A stretch of DNA of 64,000 bases, from NCBI GenBank assembly GCA_029976065.1, contig JARKNV010000047.1, forward strand, positions 142,573-206,572, read 5' to 3'. The position numbers and the translations under genes are program-made. The first letter of the stretch is position 1; each line of letters starts with the position of its first letter. The DNA is from Selenomonadales bacterium. GTDB taxonomy: Bacteria > Bacillota > Negativicutes > Sporomusales > UBA7701. A model generated the notes under the pieces. The model saw nothing but the letters and a program-made list of their open reading frames with translations, did not search any database and was not told the DNA's origin. Shown here one piece after another: positions 1-8,526 of this stretch.

Positions 1-976
1 CATGTGAGGCCTTGTTGGCGCCGTTGTAATCGGCCGCCAGGGCCGCCGCGCCGATCAGGACGTCGCCTACGCCGACCTTGCAGCCGCCGTAGCTCTGACG
101 GTGATAGCCGGCGAACCGCTCGACCAGTGCGCCGCTGAATTCGGTTTCGCCGCACAGGAAAACGTTTTCCCAGGGGATAAAAACGTTGTCGAAAACCATC
201 AGCGCTTCCTGGCCGCCGAACTGCTTGTTGCCGACATCGATGTCGCCGCCCTCCAGCTTGCGGGTATCGCAGGACTGGCGGCCGTAAATGTAGAATATCC
301 CGTCGGCGTCGGCCGGAGCGACGAAAGAAACCGCGTAGTCGGCATCCTCGGGGCCCAGGGCGATGGTAGGCATCACCAGGATCCAGTGGGAATTGACCGA
401 GCCGGTCTGGTGAGCCTTGGCGCCGCGGACAACGATGCCGTCCTGGCGTTTTTCGACGACCCGGACGAACAGGTCGGGGTCGGCCTGCTTGTTGGGCGGG
501 AGGCTGCGGTCGCCTTTGGGATCGGTCATGGCGCCGTCGACCGTCCAGTCCTCCTCTTGCATCCTCGTCAGAAACTTGACGAAGCGGTTGTGATAGTCGG
601 TACCGAGCTTTTTGTCCATTTCAAAGGTCACGCTGTCGACGGCGTTGATAGCGTCCATACCGACGCAGCGCTGGAAGCAGGCCGCCGTTTTCTGGCCGAG
701 GAGACGCTGCATTTTGACCTTCTTCACCAGGTCCTCGGTGCTCTGATGCAAATGACAGAAGCGGTTGATTTTCTTCCCCGTCAGGTGGGAAGTGGCGGTC
801 ATCAGGTCCTCGTACTGCGGATCAAGCGCCAGCTCATAAGTCATTTTGACCGAGTTCATCGACGGGCGGATGATGGGATGATCCACCGGGTTTTCCACCA
901 GCTCGCCCTGCAGATAGATTTTCAGTTTCAGCTTACGCAGGCTATCTTCATACTGTTTTCCCGTCATTAATGTCAT
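1..976 (-). CDS. abfD: 4-hydroxybutyryl-CoA dehydratase, C-terminus beyond window
   Basis: Radical FAD/[4Fe-4S] enzyme that dehydrates 4-hydroxybutyryl-CoA to crotonyl-CoA, with vinylacetyl-CoA isomerase activity. I translated the minus strand directly; about 325 residues are visible of a family near 490. All four cluster ligands of the characterised clostridial enzyme are present: C100 and C104 in ACFQRCVGMDA, and a later His and Cys seven residues apart in YHRQSYGGCK. This separates it from related 4-hydroxyphenylacetate 3-monooxygenases, which lack the cluster. The ATG at 976 follows an AGGAGGG ribosome binding site. It lies 108 bp downstream of the lactonase gene on the same strand and is probably cotranscribed with it. 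The gene runs off the left edge. Confidence 0.93.
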   Translation of the reverse strand, partial: MTLMTGKQYEDSLRKLKLKIYLQGELVENPVDHPIIRPSMNSVKMTYELALDPQYEDLMTATSHLTGKKINRFCHLHQSTEDLVKKVKMQRLLGQKTAACFQRCVGMDAINAVDSVTFEMDKKLGTDYHNRFVKFLTRMQEEDWTVDGAMTDPKGDRSLPPNKQADPDLFVRVVEKRQDGIVVRGAKAHQTGSVNSHWILVMPTIALGPEDADYAVSFVAPADADGIFYIYGRQSCDTRKLEGGDIDVGNKQFGGQEALMVFDNVFIPWENVFLCGETEFSGALVERFAGYHRQSYGGCKVGVGDVLIGAAALAADYNGANKASH

Positions 977-1022
977 TTCTGTTCCCTCCTAGTTTTCAAG
1001 CCGTGACGGCTTTGGGGAGTAG

Positions 1023-1064
1023 CCGGTCAGCTCCGCTAGCTTGCGGCTGGGCGGAGCTAACCGG
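1023..1064 (-). other. Inverted repeat between lactonase gene and abfD
   Basis: Two 14-bp arms (1023-1036 and 1051-1064) are complementary except for one position and enclose a 14-bp loop. No T-run follows in the direction of transcription, so I read it as an intra-operon RNA hairpin, possibly a processing or stabilising element, rather than a clear terminator. Confidence 0.4.
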
Positions 1065-1084
1065 ACGTCCTCCCTTTGACTTGT

Positions 1085-1888
1085 TTACTCGTAATACCCG
1101 GGGGCAAGTTTCATTGTCTTGAAAAAGTCCATGTCATGCGAGAACATCACCTTGGCGTTGTACTTCTTCGCGTACCGGCGCACCTTTTCAACCGAATTGA
1201 AAAATTCCAGACTGTCGTAGACGATCCCGGAAACTTTGGCCGGCGGCCCATAGTTTTCCCTGGTGTAAAGGGCATCCTGCGGGAAGATGAGCGTCCCCTC
1301 CTTTTCCAGGTGAACGATAACTCCCAGAACCCCGGGGGTATGGCCAGGCAGGGTTATCACTTCAACACCGGGAACCAGTTCAAAATCCTCCTCGACCAGA
1401 TGATACTGCTTGACGGGGACTTCAAGGTCGGCCTTTACGTATGCGCCGTGGTTGGCCGGGTTGGGCGACAAATGCACGAGGGTTTGCCCGTATTCGAAAT
1501 CCTTGCGGTGCACATACACGTCGGCATGCTCGAACAGGTGCATGTGGCCGGCGTGATCAAGATGCAGATGGGACATTACCAACGTCTTGACGTCGGCGGG
1601 TTTCGTGCCGGTCAAGGCCAGCTGCTTGACAAAATCCTGGTTGTCGTTGCGATAGTACGGGAACACGCTTACCAGCCCCGCCGGCCAGTAGCCGTTCATC
1701 GCATCCGGGTGACAGCCGAGATCGTACAGGATCTTGCCGTCCGGATGGTCGATGAGCACCGCATAAACCGGGATTTTTATCCACTTATGCTGACATTCCT
1801 TTTGTTGAAGAGTGGCCAGGGTCGAATTGCCTACCATCCAGTTTGCGTCGCATTCCAGCCAGCCGTTGTCCAATACATATACCTTCAC
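1085..1888 (-). CDS. Metallo-beta-lactamase fold lactonase (AHL/gamma-butyrolactone lactonase family)
   Basis: A 267-residue MBL-fold hydrolase with the zinc motif SHLHLDHAGH (HxHxDH), later metal ligands in TLPGHTPG and FPQDALY, and a C-terminal SHDMDF histidine. This is the AiiA/AttM (BlcC) lactonase arrangement. The frame is open further upstream, but the GTG at 1888 is preceded by GGAGG at good spacing and gives the usual family N-terminus (VKVYVLDNG). AttM/BlcC enzymes open gamma-butyrolactone to 4-hydroxybutyrate. The next gene acts on 4-hydroxybutyryl-CoA, so gamma-butyrolactone is a more likely substrate than an acyl-homoserine lactone; that choice is inference. A -24/-12 promoter lies about 165 bp upstream. 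Confidence 0.85.
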   Translation of the reverse strand: MKVYVLDNGWLECDANWMVGNSTLATLQQKECQHKWIKIPVYAVLIDHPDGKILYDLGCHPDAMNGYWPAGLVSVFPYYRNDNQDFVKQLALTGTKPADVKTLVMSHLHLDHAGHMHLFEHADVYVHRKDFEYGQTLVHLSPNPANHGAYVKADLEVPVKQYHLVEEDFELVPGVEVITLPGHTPGVLGVIVHLEKEGTLIFPQDALYTRENYGPPAKVSGIVYDSLEFFNSVEKVRRYAKKYNAKVMFSHDMDFFKTMKLAPGYYE

Positions 1889-2052
1889 ACTTATACCTCC
1901 TTTTATTTCGGATGCTTCCTTCCTCCCGCCGCCTGCCTGGCGGCCGTGAAGAAAGTAGCGGCCGGGCAAATCGGGCAACCCGAAATTGCCCGCGGCGCCC
2001 GCAGCGCCTGAAAATTCACCTCCCGGTCACGAAATATTACGAAACCTCAATA

Positions 2053-2069
2053 TTGCATATAACGTGCCA
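2053..2069 (-). promoter_or_regulatory. Sigma-54 (-24/-12) promoter for lactonase-abfD
   Basis: Reading the minus strand from 2069, the sequence is TGGCACG-TTAT-ATGCA. The invariant GG (2068-2067) and GC (2056-2055) are exactly 10 nt apart. It matches the TGGCACG-N4-TTGCA consensus at all but one core position and points into the lactonase gene. Confidence 0.8.
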
Positions 2070-2183
2070 AAACGGAAACGCCGGGGCTCGTTCGCCCTTT
2101 CACCCTACCACCTATTTCCAGTTAGACGCAAAATTGCGATAGGCGGGCAATTCTCCGACGGCAATCGCTTGGCGGCAATACGC

Positions 2184-2218
2184 AGTCGCAAAAGCGCATC
2201 ACTCGCAGTTTTGCAACT
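2184..2218. promoter_or_regulatory. Activator-binding dyad (UAS) upstream of lactonase promoter
   Basis: Arms AGTCGCAAA (2184-2192) and TTTGCAACT (2210-2218) form a 35-bp dyad with one mismatch, centred about 133 bp upstream of the -24 element. The same 35-bp layout recurs at 2955-2989. The likely binder is the sigma-54 activator encoded at 2988-5087. Confidence 0.65.
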
Positions 2219-2289
2219 ACTGCTTTTGGACTCCTGCCGGCATGTCCCGCGGCCAGCGCCCGTCTTCAAGGCCGCCAGAGAAACTTGCG

Positions 2290-2766
2290 TCACGCTTTGA
2301 TGTTTTGAGTGTCCGCCTTTTTCACGATGCGTAACGCCGCCCACTCGGACAGGTAGCCGCAAACTGCCCCCAGTACCAGCGCGATTAAAACGGCCGGCAA
2401 GTTGAAGTTCGTCCCGAAGAATCCCGCGCACCCCAAAAACGCCCCGGGAATAAAGCCCAAACAGGGTATTTTCGCCTGCCAGCACATAAAGGCCGCGCCA
2501 ACCGCGACCGCCAGGCTGAATGCGGCTGTTTGCCCGATAGCGGGCGCAAGGAATGTCGCCCCCTGCAAAATGAGGAACCCCCATATTGCCCCGCTGACGT
2601 TCGCGCATAAAGCCATTTTCAGGCCCGGCAATTTTCCGCCGACGGCATAAAAACTGGCCCACGAAAGAAACGCCGCCCAAGTAACCATGCTCCCGGCAAG
2701 GCTCACGTACGTCCAGAGTCCGGCCAACAGCCCCACGGTTAGGCCCGCGGCGACAACAAAATCCAT
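2290..2766 (-). CDS. DUF1097 family inner-membrane protein
   Basis: A 158-residue, very hydrophobic protein with about five predicted membrane segments, matching the DUF1097 (YcdZ-like) family in length and pattern: an N-terminal GLLAGLWTYVSL segment and a C-terminal VLGAVCGYLSEW segment. The biochemical function of the family is not established. Its own -24/-12 promoter and dyad lie immediately upstream, so it is probably controlled by the same activator as the lactonase and abfD. Uptake of the lactone or hydroxy acid is a possible role but is inference. Confidence 0.8.
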   Translation of the reverse strand: MDFVVAAGLTVGLLAGLWTYVSLAGSMVTWAAFLSWASFYAVGGKLPGLKMALCANVSGAIWGFLILQGATFLAPAIGQTAAFSLAVAVGAAFMCWQAKIPCLGFIPGAFLGCAGFFGTNFNLPAVLIALVLGAVCGYLSEWAALRIVKKADTQNIKA

Positions 2767-2832
2767 AATAATCCTCCCCTTCCCTCCATCTCTTCATATG
2801 CTGAACATAATATTGCCGGCGCCACTTTACTT

Positions 2833-2848
2833 TGCACACAGCGTGCCA
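2833..2848 (-). promoter_or_regulatory. Sigma-54 (-24/-12) promoter for DUF1097 gene
   Basis: The minus strand from 2848 reads TGGCACG-CTGT-GTGCA. The GG (2847-2846) and GC (2835-2834) are separated by exactly 10 nt. It points into the DUF1097 gene 67 bp downstream. Confidence 0.8.
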
Positions 2849-2854
2849 AAACGT

Positions 2855-2880
2855 GAAAGCCTTGATTTCTCAAGGCTTTC
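2855..2880 (-). terminator. Hairpin after sigma-54 regulator gene
   Basis: Perfect 11-bp arms (2855-2865, 2870-2880) enclose a 4-nt loop, just upstream of the DUF1097 promoter and downstream of the regulator stop. The following minus-strand sequence has only a short TTTT run, so termination may be weak. Confidence 0.5.
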
Positions 2881-2954
2881 AGCAAAGTAGGCTTATCGCA
2901 GTTTTGAGATATTATAATGACTAAATCACTGACAACCCCTCGGCAGCAAGGCAA

Positions 2955-2989
2955 AGTCGCAAAAACGTGACAGCGGCAGCTTTGCGACT
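2955..2989. promoter_or_regulatory. Activator-binding dyad (UAS) upstream of DUF1097 promoter
   Basis: Perfect dyad with arms AGTCGCAAA (2955-2963) and TTTGCGACT (2981-2989), spacer 17. It has the same arm sequence and 35-bp span as the element at 2184-2218. It sits about 125 bp upstream of the -24 box and just touches the last codon of the regulator gene. Confidence 0.7.
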
Positions 2990-5087
2990 ACCCGTTGCTC
3001 CCTTTCAGCAACCGATACTTGGCGGCTTTGCGAAAAACCGTCGCGCGGTCTACGCCGAGAATCTCCGCCACTTTGGGCCAGGACGGGTGCTCGCGGTACG
3101 CTTCGGCGAGCATGTAGGCCTCCGTCTGTTCCACAGCCGTTTTGAGCTTCGTGCCACTCTTGGGCAAAAAGGTCTTCCTGCCGATGTCTTCAGGCAGCAA
3201 CTCCAAGGTCAGTTCATCGTCGCTGGCCGTAACCATCATGCGCTCAAGCACGTTCTCCAATTCCCGGACGTTGCCCGGCCAGGAGTAATCGACCAGCCGC
3301 TGCACCACCTCCGGCGACAGCCGCTTGGAATACTTATACTGTTTGTTGATCCGGTCGATGAAATGCTTGATGAGCAGCGGCACCTCCTCCTTCCGCTCCC
3401 TGAGGGGCGGCAGATGGACCGGCACCACCATGAGCCGGTAATAAAGATCCTGGCGGAAATGGCCCGACTTGACCATCGCCGCCATATCCCGGTTGGTAGC
3501 GGCAATGATCCGCACCTTCACCTTGCGCGCCTCGGTCCCGCCGACCCTGATCACTTCCTTTTCCTGAATGGCCCTCAGCAGTTTGGGCTGCACCAGCAGC
3601 GGCATGTCGCCCACTTCGTCGAGGAACAGTGTCCCCTTGTTGGCCAGTTCAAACAAGCCGGGCTTGCCTTCCCTTCTGGCCCCCGAAAAAGCTCCCCCTT
3701 CATAACCGAACAGTTCGGATTCGAGCAACTGGTCGGGGATGGCGGCACAGTTGATTTTTATGAACGGGGCGGCAATGCCCTTGCCGTGCCGGTGAATGAA
3801 TTTCGCGATCACGTCTTTGCCTGTCCCCGACTCGCCGGTAATTAGCACGGTCGAGTCGACCTCGGCGATTTTCAGCGCCAGCTCGAAAGCGCGGGCCATC
3901 GGCGGGCTCCGGTACACGATCTCGTCGTCCTTGATATGCTGTGACCGCAGGTGCGACAGCTCGGTCTTGTACTTCAGGGTCTGCTCCTTCGTCCTGGCCA
4001 GTTGGTCCTGCAGATTGACCAGTTCGGTAACATCCCGCACGTTGGTCACCACCCGCGACAATTCGCCCCGCTCATTGAACACCGGATTGCCGGTGACCAG
4101 TATTCGCCGGTCCTTGTTCGCCAACTGGTTGATTGTTATGCTCTTCTTCTCCTTCATGACCAGCAGCGTTACCGATTGATCGAAATAGCCCTTATCGACA
4201 AGCTCCTGCATGTTCCGTCCCTTGACTTCGCTGAACTTGATGCCGGTAATCCGCTCGTAGGCCCTGTTGACCCGCAGGACGTTGCCCTGTCCGTCGGTGA
4301 TCCAGATGCCGTCATACGACGAATCGATGATCGCTTCCAGCTCCTTGATCAGGCTCTTGACATTGCTTAGCTCGTTGGACATCTTATCCACAATCGAAAT
4401 ATCCTGGAAGACCGATACGGCCCCCTTGAGCTGACCCTGCACGATGATCGGGGCGTAGTTGGCCATTAGGGCGATGCCGTTAATTTCAACCTTCCGCCCG
4501 ATCAGCGTCTTTTTCGTTTTGAGAATGGTCGGCATAACCGTGTTGGGAATGACTGCCGCCACGGGACGGCCGACCATCGCGGCCCGGCCAATGCCCAGCA
4601 GCTCCTCGCCGGCCTTATTGACCAGAATGATGATCCCGTTGTCGTCCACCGCCAGGATGCCGCTCTGGACGGAATTTATAACGGCGAAAAACCGTTGCTT
4701 GAATTCGGACAGGCTTTTCCGCAGACAAGCGAGCAGGCCGCCGGTTCCGATCACGCCGACGACCTCTCCGGAGCTGTCGACAACCACCGCCCTAGTGAGG
4801 CCGCGCGGCAGGGAATCGACGTCCGAATCCGCCGCGATGCAAGGGATCTGCTGGCTGATACGAAACTGAATATCTGCGTCGTCAACGGCGGCGCCGTTCC
4901 TGTCGCTGCAAAAAGTTGCCAGATCGACAGTGCCAATAAACCGCCGCTCGCTGTCGACGACCGGCACGAAGTCGATGCCCGCCGGCAAATCGGCCAAGGA
5001 AGGTAATTCAAATAATTCCGTCAGCAAAACAGGTGTAAATGAGCTCATGATATCAGCAGCCTTCATCACGCCACCACCAATCCTCAT
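2988..5087 (-). CDS. Sigma-54-dependent activator with CBS pair and two PAS domains
   Basis: A 699-residue enhancer-binding protein. In order it has two CBS-like repeats (about 8-125), two PAS domains (about 140-240 and 250-365), an AAA+ domain with Walker A GESGTGKD (about 417) and Walker B LFLDEVGD, and a Fis-type helix-turn-helix at the C-terminus (VAEILGVDRATVFRKAAKY). The sigma-54 contact loop is GAFSGA rather than GAFTGA, a tolerated variant. The CBS and PAS modules suggest small-molecule sensing. Two candidate target promoters with matching dyads lie downstream. An ATG at 5066, seven codons inside, is an alternative start; the 5087 ATG has AAGAAGG upstream. Confidence 0.92.
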   Translation of the reverse strand: MRIGGGVMKAADIMSSFTPVLLTELFELPSLADLPAGIDFVPVVDSERRFIGTVDLATFCSDRNGAAVDDADIQFRISQQIPCIAADSDVDSLPRGLTRAVVVDSSGEVVGVIGTGGLLACLRKSLSEFKQRFFAVINSVQSGILAVDDNGIIILVNKAGEELLGIGRAAMVGRPVAAVIPNTVMPTILKTKKTLIGRKVEINGIALMANYAPIIVQGQLKGAVSVFQDISIVDKMSNELSNVKSLIKELEAIIDSSYDGIWITDGQGNVLRVNRAYERITGIKFSEVKGRNMQELVDKGYFDQSVTLLVMKEKKSITINQLANKDRRILVTGNPVFNERGELSRVVTNVRDVTELVNLQDQLARTKEQTLKYKTELSHLRSQHIKDDEIVYRSPPMARAFELALKIAEVDSTVLITGESGTGKDVIAKFIHRHGKGIAAPFIKINCAAIPDQLLESELFGYEGGAFSGARREGKPGLFELANKGTLFLDEVGDMPLLVQPKLLRAIQEKEVIRVGGTEARKVKVRIIAATNRDMAAMVKSGHFRQDLYYRLMVVPVHLPPLRERKEEVPLLIKHFIDRINKQYKYSKRLSPEVVQRLVDYSWPGNVRELENVLERMMVTASDDELTLELLPEDIGRKTFLPKSGTKLKTAVEQTEAYMLAEAYREHPSWPKVAEILGVDRATVFRKAAKYRLLKGSNG

Positions 5088-5272
5088 GGCTTACTATACC
5101 TTCTTAATATGCATAATCTATGCCAAGCCATAGACCGAATTGCCCCCTGGCTGGTTTACTTCAATAAGCCCTTCAACTTTTCCTGGCGGCCGGCGCAAAT
5201 TTCATATTATTGGGAATCGTAATACTTAAATCCTATTTCATTATTGGTTGAGGCAGTCCCAAAACAAATGTT

Positions 5273-5316
5273 AAACCCCCATCCCATGGACCTTCGTCGC
5301 CAAGGGAAGGGGGTTT
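5273..5316 (-). terminator. Probable terminator of the tct operon
   Basis: Arms AAACCCCC (5273-5280) and GGGGGTTT (5309-5316) are complementary, with further imperfect pairing inside the 28-bp loop. It lies 77 bp beyond the TctB stop on the operon strand. Confidence 0.5.
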
Positions 5317-5392
5317 TCTCGGCAAATGGCATGCCTATTACCGGCCCGGGCTTACCGCTCCATGCCGGGTTTGGGTGGACGAGCCGTCAGCA

Positions 5393-5854
5393 TCAAAAGA
5401 ACATCCCTTTGGGCGTCGGCACCTGCAAGGCGACATCAAAAACGCCAAAAATCAGGAGAATGACCACGATAGCCAATATTACCGCGTTGAACGCCTTCTT
5501 CCGCAGAGGCATTTCCTTGGGGGGAAGAACAGCGGCCAATACCAACAGGTAAATACCTGTCGTAAAATAGTAGCCGATTTCCTCGACCACGGCTATATAA
5601 ATCAAACTGGTTACGACGATTGTCGCTACTCTTCCGGGGTTTCCTATCCGCACCTCCCCGCCGCTGCCGCCGCGTCCTTTCGCGATTACGGCCTGCCCCA
5701 GTATCACGACGGCAAACAAAGCGATCACGGCAACCAAAAGATAGGGGAATACATTCGACGGATAACTGAGCTTGTTTGTTTCTACCAGAAAAATACCGCA
5801 CACGATCAAGAGACTTGCGCTCAAAAACGCGTTAGCAGTTAGGGGTGCCAACAT
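5393..5854 (-). CDS. tctB: Tripartite tricarboxylate transporter, small membrane subunit TctB
   Basis: A 153-residue protein with four predicted membrane helices, the normal size and topology of TctB. It is the small inner-membrane partner of TctA in TTT-family secondary transporters. Its ATG lies inside the end of the tctA gene (23-bp overlap), indicating translational coupling. It is the last gene of the GntR-led operon, followed by a probable terminator. Confidence 0.88.
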   Translation of the reverse strand: MLAPLTANAFLSASLLIVCGIFLVETNKLSYPSNVFPYLLVAVIALFAVVILGQAVIAKGRGGSGGEVRIGNPGRVATIVVTSLIYIAVVEEIGYYFTTGIYLLVLAAVLPPKEMPLRKKAFNAVILAIVVILLIFGVFDVALQVPTPKGMFF

Positions 5855-7370
5855 TATCTCCCCCCGTCGTCCGACTTTTTACCTTGGCAATCAACAACGG
5901 CGAAAACGCCGACAGGATGCTGAGCAGAATAAGGACGATCGACAACGGGCTCAAAAAGAGGACCTGTACCACCGACCCCGTGGCTTTCGCCATCACCAGA
6001 GAAGTGGTGAGCGCATCCTCGGCGATCGGGCCGAGCACCAGCCCAAGCGAAATCGGCCCGGGGTCGATCCCCACCTTCGAGCACAAATAAGCCAGAATCC
6101 CGCATAACATCATCACCGTGACATCCAGAATGCTATTGCTCAAAGCATAGGAACCGATGCTCGACAGCGCCAGAACGATGGGCCCCACATAATAAGCCGG
6201 AACGCGGAGAATATTGGCGGCCAGCCGCAACATAAAGTAGCCGACCACGATCATGACGAAATTGACGACCAACAGCGATGTTATGAACGTGTAAGCGACC
6301 TCGCCGCTCTCGACCAGCAGCTTTGACCCCGGAATTATCCCGTGGGCCAGAAGCCCGCCCATAACAACCGCGGCCACGGGGCATCCCGGTATCCCCAGAC
6401 CCATCATCGGAATGAGCGAGCCGCCGATTACCGCGTTGTTAGCCGATTCCGAAGCGGCAACGCCCTCGATTGCCCCCTTCCCGTACTTATCCTGATCCTT
6501 ATCCCAGCGGCGGGCCTCGTTATAGGCGATTATCGAAGCTATCGGCCCGCCTGCGCCGGGAAGCATCCCGATGAACGTGCCGATAATCGACGAGCGGACC
6601 AAGATAGCGGCACATTTTGCCTTCAGGGCGGCCACCGTCTTCTTTATCAGGCCGGCCGTCTGCCTATACGACGCGATGAACCGCTCATTGGACTCCGTCA
6701 GGCTGAGAACCTGGGAAAAAGCGAAAAAACCGATCAGCGCGGGAACGAGCTGAACCCCCTGGACCAACGGCTGATAGCCGAAAGTGAAGCGCGGCACTCC
6801 CGCAGCCGGGTCGAGACCGATCGTGCCGATCAAAAGGCCGATCGCCCCGCCGGCCAAGCCCTTTATCACATTGCCGGACGACATGGCGCTTATCGTCGTA
6901 AGCCCGAAAATACACAGCCAGAAATACTCGGGTTTACCGAACTTCAGCGACACCTCGGCCAACGGCGCGAACAGCGTCAATAAAACGAGAACCCCTACAA
7001 CCCCGCCGATTGCCGAGCCGATCAGGCTTGTCAGCAGCGCTACGTCGGCCTCGCCCTTTCTCGTCATCGGATAACCGTCGAAAGTCGTCGCGATCGACGA
7101 CGGCGTCCCGGGAATATTGAGGAGGATCGCCGCATTCGACCCGCCGTAAACCGCCCCCGACCATATCGCTCCCAGCAGTACAAGCCCGGACGCCGGCTCC
7201 ATCACGAAAGTTATCGGCACCAGGAGGGCCACGGCCATTGTCGCGGTAATGCCCGGCAAAGCGCCGGCGATTATTCCGCCGGCCACGCCCGCCGCCATGA
7301 GCAACAAATGATACGGCGCCAGACAATTTGCAAACCCGGCGATTATGAGATCAACAACACTCGTTTCCAT
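5832..7370 (-). CDS. tctA: Tripartite tricarboxylate transporter, large permease TctA
   Basis: A 512-residue permease with about 11-12 membrane segments and TctA signatures: GALPGITATMAVALL near residue 37, the GGSNAAILLNIPGTP stretch near 75, and a second GMLPGAGGP half-repeat near residue 270. It is the cation-coupled channel that accepts substrate from the periplasmic binding protein encoded just upstream. Gene order binding protein-TctA-TctB is typical. The substrate is probably a small organic acid handled by the neighbouring UxaA-type lyase. Confidence 0.93.
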   Translation of the reverse strand: METSVVDLIIAGFANCLAPYHLLLMAAGVAGGIIAGALPGITATMAVALLVPITFVMEPASGLVLLGAIWSGAVYGGSNAAILLNIPGTPSSIATTFDGYPMTRKGEADVALLTSLIGSAIGGVVGVLVLLTLFAPLAEVSLKFGKPEYFWLCIFGLTTISAMSSGNVIKGLAGGAIGLLIGTIGLDPAAGVPRFTFGYQPLVQGVQLVPALIGFFAFSQVLSLTESNERFIASYRQTAGLIKKTVAALKAKCAAILVRSSIIGTFIGMLPGAGGPIASIIAYNEARRWDKDQDKYGKGAIEGVAASESANNAVIGGSLIPMMGLGIPGCPVAAVVMGGLLAHGIIPGSKLLVESGEVAYTFITSLLVVNFVMIVVGYFMLRLAANILRVPAYYVGPIVLALSSIGSYALSNSILDVTVMMLCGILAYLCSKVGIDPGPISLGLVLGPIAEDALTTSLVMAKATGSVVQVLFLSPLSIVLILLSILSAFSPLLIAKVKSRTTGGDNVGTPNC

Positions 7371-7438
7371 CCCTTCACCACCCTGCCAAGTGAGGCGATA
7401 GGGGCCGTCCCCTATCGCCCCTTCTCTTTCCGCTGCGC

Positions 7439-8428
7439 CTACTTCTTGTGATACTTATCCAGCAAAGCCTTTGCCTCTTTGTCGTAGTTGAGCAGATAAG
7501 CCTTCACATCCCCGCCGGCAAGCCAATCGGTGCTGAAGTTGGCCTTCTTCATATCTTCTTGGAAAGCGGGTTTGTCAAAAATATTCTTAAAGCCCTTCTC
7601 GAGCCTTTTTATCTGCTCCGGCGACACGCCCTTGGGCGCTACGAACAGCCGGCCGATGAAGCTCTGAATGTCATACCCCTTCTCTTTAAAAGTGGGCGTG
7701 TTGGGGAGGAACGGATGCTTTTCCTTATACGTTACGCCCAGAAGATTCAACTTTTCCTGCTCGGACTTGATGACGCCGATATTGGCGAACCCGGCGTTCA
7801 CGTGATTCCCGAGCAGCGACGCAAGAAGATCCGACCCGCCCTTGAGCGGGACGACGGTCACCTTGATGCCCGCTTTATCCATCAACATATACGCGGCGAT
7901 CTGTCCGTCGCCCATCGCCCCCGGAATGCCGACGGTCAGCTTGCCGGGGTTAGCCTTGGCGGCCGCGATGAACTTTTCAAGATCGGTATAGGGGCTGTTC
8001 TTCGGGGTGACAAAAACCTGCGGATCGCTTGCGGTCTGGCAGATATACTCGAAACTGTCGACCGTAAAAGCACCCGACCCGCTCAACGACTGGAGCACGA
8101 TTTGCGGCACATTCACCGTGCCGATCGTATAGCCGTCTTTCGGCGCCTTGGCCATCTCCGTCGTGCCGACCGCCCCGCCCGCGCCCGGCTTATAAACGAA
8201 AGTAAGGTTATTCCCGAACTCCTCCTTGACATACTTGTCAAGAATCCTCGCCACCAAATCGCTGCCTCCGCCCGGATCATACGGAACGATAATCGTGATT
8301 GCTTTGGCCGGATAATTCTCCGCTTTTCCCGCCTGCGGCTTTTGCGACTGGCCGCAACCCACCGCCAGCACAAGTAGCAATGCAACCGCCGCCAATAAGA
8401 TGACCCGCACGTTTCTAAAACCGAACAT
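7439..8428 (-). CDS. tctC: TctC family tripartite transporter substrate-binding lipoprotein
   Basis: A 329-residue Bug/TctC-type binding protein. The N-terminus is a lipoprotein signal ending AVGC, with Cys as the lipidated residue. The mature part starts with the family pattern YPAKAITIIVPYDPGGGSD and contains the KPGAGGAVGTTEMAKAPKDGYT region that lines the ligand carboxylate site. It captures a carboxylate outside the inner membrane and delivers it to TctA. It is 98 bp downstream of the UxaA-type lyase gene. Confidence 0.93.
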   Translation of the reverse strand: MFGFRNVRVILLAAVALLLVLAVGCGQSQKPQAGKAENYPAKAITIIVPYDPGGGSDLVARILDKYVKEEFGNNLTFVYKPGAGGAVGTTEMAKAPKDGYTIGTVNVPQIVLQSLSGSGAFTVDSFEYICQTASDPQVFVTPKNSPYTDLEKFIAAAKANPGKLTVGIPGAMGDGQIAAYMLMDKAGIKVTVVPLKGGSDLLASLLGNHVNAGFANIGVIKSEQEKLNLLGVTYKEKHPFLPNTPTFKEKGYDIQSFIGRLFVAPKGVSPEQIKRLEKGFKNIFDKPAFQEDMKKANFSTDWLAGGDVKAYLLNYDKEAKALLDKYHKK

Positions 8429-8526
8429 ACCGATTCCTCCTCGTTCTTATTTCCCGGCTCACCCGTGGAGTATCGACCTGCGGCGAAAACACGATTATTG
8501 CGTCGGTTGGGGAGCAGCCTTCCCTA

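Noticed and set aside
101-970. Long plus-strand open frame opposite abfD
   Set aside because: The minus strand encodes 4-hydroxybutyryl-CoA dehydratase with all cluster ligands; the plus frame has no family resemblance.
1076-2011. Plus-strand open frame opposite the lactonase gene
   Set aside because: The zinc motif and ribosome binding site are on the minus strand; the plus frame is a codon-bias shadow.
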